Source: Bacteroidales bacterium
Lineage (GTDB): Bacteria > Bacteroidota > Bacteroidia > Bacteroidales > UBA932
NCBI GenBank assembly: GCA_022648545.1
Contig: JALCMP010000013.1
Location: 1 to 47,248, forward strand
DNA: 47,248 bases
Direction: 5' to 3'
Shown here: positions 42,339 to 47,248 of the stretch, in pieces
How positions within the stretch are numbered: the stretch's first letter is position 1
Layout: every line of letters starts with the position of its first letter
Notes under the pieces: model-generated
What the model saw: only the letters and a program-made list of their open reading frames with translations
Databases searched by the model: none
What the model was told of the DNA's origin: nothing
Program-made: the position numbers and the translations under genes

Positions 42339-43568
42339 TTACTGGGCACACTTGTTATTTTCATCATTTACCCATTTCAGATAGTTTCCATAATCGGTAT
42401 GATGTATTAATTCGGATTGATTGTCGGCGCGCCATGTATCGTTCCAATCCATGTCATAGCCATTTCCGGTAGCATCATGAAAAACATGGCCAGAACCTTC
42501 GTCCATTTTCCAATATGCCAACAGTCCTTTAGACTGTGAATCCACACCACAGATTCCGTTTACAATTTCGCTCGACGATAATGCACGGTTCCATACGCGA
42601 ACCTCAGCTAGTCGCCCGGGGAAGTACTGGCTGGTATTATATCCGCCCCATGACATACCAAGTTCGAAACGCTGGAATTTAACAGTTTTACCGGAAGCAT
42701 TTGTGGTTGCATCTTTTACACCGTTCACATACATTGTCATTGCACTTCCGTCGTAAACAAGAGAAATCATATACCACTTATTCGGGGCAAAACGCGTAGA
42801 CGAAGGAATACTTCCCGCAGGAGAAACCCACTGCAACTGATTACCGTCCATGCCCGCTTCTCCGAAACGCAACATACTCGCATTACTTTCGTCCTTCTCT
42901 TCAAATGCGCAAACTCTTTCTATAGAACCACCGGAACTTCCAAACCCGTCTGCACGCAATTTTATCTCATAAGTAAAATTAGTAAGATCAACGGCCTTTG
43001 ATTCATCAAAGATATAATTGCTTGAAAAATTAAAATCGTTAACAAGAGAAGTAAACTGCAATACGCGTGAGATTTTCAAATAAATGGTTTTTGACGCATT
43101 AATCAATTCCTCGCCGTTGGTATTGCCTATGCTCTTTATTGTAACCGGAATGACATAAGTTCTACCGTTTTCAAAATTTTCAGTATTTACGACTCTTACT
43201 TGCGCAACATCCGACAAAGATGTTCCGGAAGTAATCGTAACCTTTGCATTCTCAAGTTCCACGCTTTCTGCAGGAGGGGCGAAGAATGATGTTCCGTTTT
43301 CTTTATTGTAAGAACTTACAAGATTAGTATCTATGGCAAAATCCACTTTTACGTCGCTTGTGACTTTTTTTGTAGATTTGGCTGTTATTGCATAAGTGGA
43401 AGGTATATCTTCTACAACAAACTTTACCATGGGATTGGATTCAGTTCCCGTAATCAATATCCCTTTCTTGTTATAATTAAAATCATCCCCGCTGGTACAA
43501 CCGTAAAATGCCAGAGAAACGGCAAATAACAGAAGCAAAGCTGACAATTTGTATAATTTGATTTTCAT
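42339..43568 (-). CDS. DUF1735 plus LamG-like lipoprotein
   Basis: The product has 409 residues with a lipoprotein signal (Cys24, LAFYGC). Residues 40-170 are a DUF1735 domain (VKVDFAIDTNLVSSYNKENGTSFF, then TYVIPVTIKSIG). Residues 175-385 form a LamG/concanavalin-like jelly roll: NFTYEIKLRADGFG, NKWYMISLVYDGSAMTMYVNGV and GRLAEVRVWNRALSSSEI. Such proteins bind glycans at the cell surface. The C-terminal NENNKCAQ tail is unusual. It is the second lipoprotein of PUL C, 28 bases after the GH18 gene. Confidence 0.88.
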   Translation of the reverse strand: MKIKLYKLSALLLLFAVSLAFYGCTSGDDFNYNKKGILITGTESNPMVKFVVEDIPSTYAITAKSTKKVTSDVKVDFAIDTNLVSSYNKENGTSFFAPPAESVELENAKVTITSGTSLSDVAQVRVVNTENFENGRTYVIPVTIKSIGNTNGEELINASKTIYLKISRVLQFTSLVNDFNFSSNYIFDESKAVDLTNFTYEIKLRADGFGSSGGSIERVCAFEEKDESNASMLRFGEAGMDGNQLQWVSPAGSIPSSTRFAPNKWYMISLVYDGSAMTMYVNGVKDATTNASGKTVKFQRFELGMSWGGYNTSQYFPGRLAEVRVWNRALSSSEIVNGICGVDSQSKGLLAYWKMDEGSGHVFHDATGNGYDMDWNDTWRADNQSELIHHTDYGNYLKWVNDENNKCAQ

Positions 43569-43596
43569 AATAATTCGATTTACTATTATTAAACGA

Positions 43597-44568
43597 TTAT
43601 TTATTTAAAGCAGGATTCATTATTTGTATAGCCTTGCGGAATTCATTGTAAGGTATGCCCGATGCCGAATAATAATTTCGGCCCATGTAATATGCTCCAC
43701 ATCCGCCTTTATGATGATCTCCTTCGGGTTCCCATGCAGCATAATTCAAGATTTCACCTCCATAAAGATAAAACAGACCGAAGGTTTCGCAATAAACCAG
43801 TTTCTCCGGAGTCAGTCCTCCAATAGGATGCGCGCTTCCTCCCTGATTGCTATATGCCTGATCTACAAAATAATTGCAATAAGGATCACATTCAGAAGGA
43901 GCAGAATTGCTGAAGAAGTCTACTATCAGCAAAGTTTCGGGATTCGGACTTTTAGGACCGAAGTAGCTCGAAAGTTCCTTTACCAATGATATCAGATCAG
44001 AGGCATACCAGCCTTCGTAATCTATATCAACCCCGTCCAGTCCGGGCTCTTTTACTGTATTGGCAATCCATTTGGCATAAGCGGCAATAACTGCTGAATC
44101 ACATTTTACACTCATATCATACTCCACTCCGTCAACGGTAAATTTATGATTAAAGTTCGATGCATCCGCGTGCATGACGAACTTCATGCCTTTTTTCTCC
44201 TGGCAATATTTCATGTCGGCATATGCTATGGGAGCATAGGTAGTCCCAAGTAATTTTGTGCTTGTAGAATCATTGGTGGGAACTCCCATCCACAGATTTA
44301 CTATATCAAGACTGTCTGGCAGACCTATTATGCGTTCACCCCAGGAGGCAGGATCTTTATATCCGGAAACACCTTCCACCGGAGACCAGGCGGCATAATA
44401 TGCATAACTTATTTCATGGTCGCTTTCGTGGAACGCTCTTAGATTCTTATAATACTGTTCATCATAAGTCTTAAGCTTCTGGATCTTCGTATTCTCTATA
44501 TCGGTATCACATCCGACAACGATAAATGAAGCCATGAACAGTGTTAAGAAAAATATTTTCGTTTTCAT
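43597..44568 (-). CDS. GH18 family endo-beta-N-acetylglucosaminidase-like lipoprotein
   Basis: The longer frame from 44616 overlaps the SusD stop and lacks a signal; the ATG at 44568 starts a lipoprotein signal ending FIVVGC (Cys20), and I use it. The product has 323 residues. The barrel contains the GH18 catalytic motif LDGVDIDYEGW with Glu185, plus an NLWMGVP and a VMHADASNF strand. The short single-domain form, DGVDIDYE motif and partner genes are like the Bacteroides endoglycosidases (BT3987-type) that cut the chitobiose core of N-glycans. Here no separate N-terminal sandwich domain is present. It follows the SusD gene by 26 bases and precedes two DUF1735 lipoproteins. N-glycan release is inferred; chitin is an alternative. 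Confidence 0.88.
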   Translation of the reverse strand: MKTKIFFLTLFMASFIVVGCDTDIENTKIQKLKTYDEQYYKNLRAFHESDHEISYAYYAAWSPVEGVSGYKDPASWGERIIGLPDSLDIVNLWMGVPTNDSTSTKLLGTTYAPIAYADMKYCQEKKGMKFVMHADASNFNHKFTVDGVEYDMSVKCDSAVIAAYAKWIANTVKEPGLDGVDIDYEGWYASDLISLVKELSSYFGPKSPNPETLLIVDFFSNSAPSECDPYCNYFVDQAYSNQGGSAHPIGGLTPEKLVYCETFGLFYLYGGEILNYAAWEPEGDHHKGGCGAYYMGRNYYSASGIPYNEFRKAIQIMNPALNK

Positions 44569-44594
44569 CGTTTTATATTCTTTTAGATTCAAAA

Positions 44595-46187
44595 TCATTT
44601 TTTCTGATCCCACCATAATCTGGTTCCGCCGTTATCGGGACCACCGAGAGCAGCTACGCCCGTCATGACAGCTTCTTTGTCAGTATCATATTCAGTAGTA
44701 GGGAACGGACAGCGGCGTACCTGAATGTAGGTATCTATTTTTCCGCTGCTGTTGTTCGTTACAACAGGGAACAATTTAGGATATCCGGTACGGCGGAATT
44801 CAGACCATCCTTCCGGACCGTCGGGATACATGGCAATCCATTTTTGAGTTATTATACGTTCCAGTTTATTTTCAAAATTTGCGCCATCGTCCCATTTGAT
44901 GGTAATGCCACTCATTGCCGAAAGATCATTGCCGTCGCCTGTATTATCCTTGTAGTCTGCAGGTACGGAAGTACTATTTTCAATATATGAGTCCGCACCG
45001 GAAACTCCGTTTTCGCTAAATGACATCTTAATGCCGTCATTATAAAATGATTCTGCCGTTCCGCCCATATTCCATCCGCGGACAGCGCCTTCGGCACGAA
45101 GGAAATAAGATTCTGCAGCGGTCATCCAAACGATAGGCGTTGAAGCATCTACGTTCAAATTCGAAATCAATCCTCCAGCATATTTGGCAGGATCTATATT
45201 AAGAACCCCCAGACGGACTCCGTGATATTTTCCGTCTTCTGCAGCCTTAACAAAATAAGCAGTACGCCTAGGATCACCATAACCGTTCATGTATGAATCC
45301 ATGGATGCATTCATTCTTATTTCACCAGCATTAAAATTATATGCTATATCATAATTCGGATGTATATAGTTGAGATCGCTGTGCTGCAATTCAGCCCTCT
45401 GCGAAATTTTTTCGATTACCCCAACAGGATTGCTTATAGACTTTTCAGCCTCTTCCTGAGCCAATGCAGGATCAGCATAAACTACCCTCATGGCCAGTCT
45501 GAGGCGCAGGGTGTTTGCAAACCTTACCCAGTTGGCTACATCACCGTCATATACAACATCATAATCCTGAAGCATTTTCTCTCCCGTTTCTGCATATGAT
45601 GTAAGAACATTAATTGCACTGTCGAGTTCCTTGAAGAAAGTCTTATATACAACGCTTAATTTGTCATAAGAATTACCTATGGAACCGCTACCGTAAGCCG
45701 TATACGGAATAGGTCCGTACATGTCGGCTACACGATGCATAGCCTCAACCTTTACGATATCGGCCAAAGCTTTTACCTGAGGCATATTGAGTTTTTCCGA
45801 TTCTTCCTTTATTTTTTGCCATGCAGGCATAACCTCGGAAAATCCGCGGGTAAACATCTGATTGTACCATCCGTTTACGAAATAGTAAGAACCGTTATGA
45901 TAACCGTTACGCCATGTTCCGGTAGGTCCTATATACCCTGAGAACAAGTCGCTGGAAAGTCCCTGGGCAACCTGATAGTCACTCGATAATGCATCGCCGG
46001 TACCATCGTCGAATAAAACGACGCGTTCCTCCATCTGGGAGAAAAATGCTCCGACTTTCAAATTGTCGGTTTCCATCATTTTATCAGTAGCCTCGTGCCG
46101 ATTCGTGTTGATCTTATCAAAAGAGCCTGTACAAGAAGCTAAGCCCAATGTGAAAGCACTAATAAATATATATTTTAAAAATTTCAT
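44595..46187 (-). CDS. SusD/RagB-family lipoprotein (SusD-like 2 type)
   Basis: The product has 530 residues with a lipoprotein signal (LGLASC, Cys19). It is of the longer-spaced SusD-like type: FDKINTNRHEATDKMME at the N-terminus, then VKALADIVKVEAMHRVADMYGPIPY, VANWVRFANTLRLRLAMRVVY, and a C-terminal ITQKWIAMYPDGPEGWSEFRRTGYP motif. It is the surface capture partner of the SusC gene that ends 19 bases upstream, and is followed by GH18. It should bind the glycan released or presented by the surface endoglycosidase. Confidence 0.94.
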   Translation of the reverse strand: MKFLKYIFISAFTLGLASCTGSFDKINTNRHEATDKMMETDNLKVGAFFSQMEERVVLFDDGTGDALSSDYQVAQGLSSDLFSGYIGPTGTWRNGYHNGSYYFVNGWYNQMFTRGFSEVMPAWQKIKEESEKLNMPQVKALADIVKVEAMHRVADMYGPIPYTAYGSGSIGNSYDKLSVVYKTFFKELDSAINVLTSYAETGEKMLQDYDVVYDGDVANWVRFANTLRLRLAMRVVYADPALAQEEAEKSISNPVGVIEKISQRAELQHSDLNYIHPNYDIAYNFNAGEIRMNASMDSYMNGYGDPRRTAYFVKAAEDGKYHGVRLGVLNIDPAKYAGGLISNLNVDASTPIVWMTAAESYFLRAEGAVRGWNMGGTAESFYNDGIKMSFSENGVSGADSYIENSTSVPADYKDNTGDGNDLSAMSGITIKWDDGANFENKLERIITQKWIAMYPDGPEGWSEFRRTGYPKLFPVVTNNSSGKIDTYIQVRRCPFPTTEYDTDKEAVMTGVAALGGPDNGGTRLWWDQKK

Positions 46188-46206
46188 CTTAATATTTGTT
46201 TCAGCG

Positions 46207-47248
46207 TTAGAATTGGAGCTTTACGGAAAAACCTATTGAACGAAGACTCGGCTGCATGAAGTAATCTATACCCTGATAGTATGTACCGGTATTTGCAGTC
46301 AGTTCAGGATCGAACGGAGCCTTGTTATAAAGCATAAGCACGTTGTGTGCTACAAAAGAAACTTTAGCAGATCTTATCCAGTTAAGCCATTTGTGTACCG
46401 GAATATCATAGCCGAAAGTAAGTTCGGACAATCTCAGGTTTGTTGCACTGTAAACATACTGCGCATCAATATTATTACTCGTACTGCCTACGGTCTGATA
46501 ATAGCTTTGTGCAGGTATCGGACGTCCGTTTATAATAAAGCCTCCATTGTCGCGGGCATCTGCAGAAGCCTGTGATACACCGAAGGAATCCATTACGGCC
46601 TGGGTTTCCGAAACGACTACGCCACCCACGCGATATATGAATAAGAATCCGAGATCGAAGCCCTTCCATGAGAAATTATTCCCCCAACTGAGATTATATT
46701 TCGGAGAAGCACTGCCGGCCTTAACATATTTGTTGCTTTCCGGTACTACCTTCTGCGAAACAGGATCAACATATATTGCTCCGTGTTCGTCGGTTTTTAG
46801 AGTACTCACATAAATATCGCTGAGCGTTCCTCCTTCTACAAGCTTCATTTTGTATCCGCCTGTTCCTCCCATATCAAGTTCGGACAAAGAATAAACCTTA
46901 CCGTCTTCCGGATTCATCCATCCATTAAGCAATCCCTTGATTTTATTTCTGTTGAGTGTCCAGGTAAGATAAGATGACCAAGAAACAGGACCTATATTGT
47001 GATCAAAATGGGTTGTAAGCTCTATACCCTTGTTATCAACCCTTCCGGCATTTAATACAACGCTGGTATAACCCGAAGAGGAAGGCAGAGCTACCGTAAA
47101 GAACTGGTTATAAGTACGGGAATGATATAAGGTTGCATTAACTTTCAATTTATTATCGAAGAATATGAAATCCAAACCGCCTTCCCATGATTTAGTACGT
47201 TCCGGCTTTAGATCCGGGTTTTTCATCTGGGTTGATGTTTCAGGAGAG
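46207..47248 (-). CDS. SusC-family TonB-dependent receptor (partial, C-terminal third)
   Basis: The frame stays open to the window edge; the last readable codons on the minus strand give SPETSTQMKNPDLKPERTKS, a SusC barrel hallmark. About 346 residues of the C-terminal barrel are in the window (GGLDFIFFDNKLKVNATLY, LSELTFGYDIP, ending SIGFSVKLQF). The N-terminal plug and start are outside. It is the first visible gene of the N-glycan-like PUL; its promoter lies beyond the window. An internal ATG at 47226 is not the real start. Confidence 0.94.
   Translation of the reverse strand, partial: SPETSTQMKNPDLKPERTKSWEGGLDFIFFDNKLKVNATLYHSRTYNQFFTVALPSSSGYTSVVLNAGRVDNKGIELTTHFDHNIGPVSWSSYLTWTLNRNKIKGLLNGWMNPEDGKVYSLSELDMGGTGGYKMKLVEGGTLSDIYVSTLKTDEHGAIYVDPVSQKVVPESNKYVKAGSASPKYNLSWGNNFSWKGFDLGFLFIYRVGGVVVSETQAVMDSFGVSQASADARDNGGFIINGRPIPAQSYYQTVGSTSNNIDAQYVYSATNLRLSELTFGYDIPVHKWLNWIRSAKVSFVAHNVLMLYNKAPFDPELTANTGTYYQGIDYFMQPSLRSIGFSVKLQF

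Noticed and set aside
46207-47226. Complete 339-residue protein starting at 47226
   Set aside because: The frame stays open beyond that ATG and the sequence before it (SPETSTQ) is an internal part of SusC.
1-47248. CRISPR arrays, tRNA/rRNA genes, IS elements, phage genes or integrases
   Set aside because: Reading both strands I found no spaced direct repeats, cloverleaf with a CCA-like end, transposase motif (DDE) or integrase; all long frames fit host-type genes.

Overview
The window is chromosomal DNA from a member of the Bacteroidota, most likely order Bacteroidales. The evidence is SusC/SusD-type outer-membrane pairs, many lipoproteins with Bacteroidota-style lipoboxes, fimbrillin, PKD-like, DUF4843, DUF1735 and DUF1573 families, GldA/F/G-like ABC components, and several exact TAnnTTTG (-7) promoter boxes. 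It is densely coded: no gene-free stretch reaches 300 bases. I see no rRNA, tRNA, IS element, integrase or CRISPR array. Genus cannot be fixed from sequence reading alone.

Left part (1-13.0 kb). A minus-strand operon runs rubredoxin -> two-domain glycosyltransferase -> DUF4922 HIT-like phosphorylase relative -> SpoIID/LytB protein (cut by the window edge). Divergent from it, a plus-strand run encodes a secreted GH18 glycosidase, a CCC-motif membrane protein, a DUF2752 membrane protein and a GH3 glycosidase. Next comes a stand-alone TonB-dependent receptor (no SusD) followed by an internally duplicated beta-helix-like lipoprotein, closed by a strong terminator.

Middle part (13.0-22.5 kb). A class-A-beta-lactamase-fold serine hydrolase converges on a membrane-bound AraC-type regulator, which diverges from a lipoprotein of unknown function. 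A minus-strand three-gene operon then encodes a GldA-like ABC ATPase, a fused GldF-GldG-like permease, and a protein made of two complete MutS-like ATPase modules in one chain. This combination is the most unusual module in the window.

Right part (22.5-47.2 kb) holds three outer-membrane uptake/surface operons, all on the minus strand. (A) SusC-SusD-DUF4843-PKD-like-fimbrillin, with a recognisable promoter. (B) YD-repeat lipoprotein-SusC-SusD-5'-nucleotidase C-domain-metallophosphatase, suggesting uptake of a phosphorylated or nucleotide-like nutrient. (C) SusC (partial)-SusD-GH18-DUF1735/LamG-DUF1735/F5-8C, which resembles N-glycan-harvesting loci built around an endo-beta-N-acetylglucosaminidase; it ends in a terminator that abuts a DUF1573 gene. 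Between B and C lie a class-C-type serine hydrolase lipoprotein and a divergent L,D-transpeptidase.

Taken together the window is a nutrient-scavenging and envelope region: four TonB-dependent receptors, three glycoside hydrolases, a surface nucleotidase pair, and several peptidoglycan-active or penicillin-binding-fold enzymes. All functions are read from motifs and family resemblance; no search was run.
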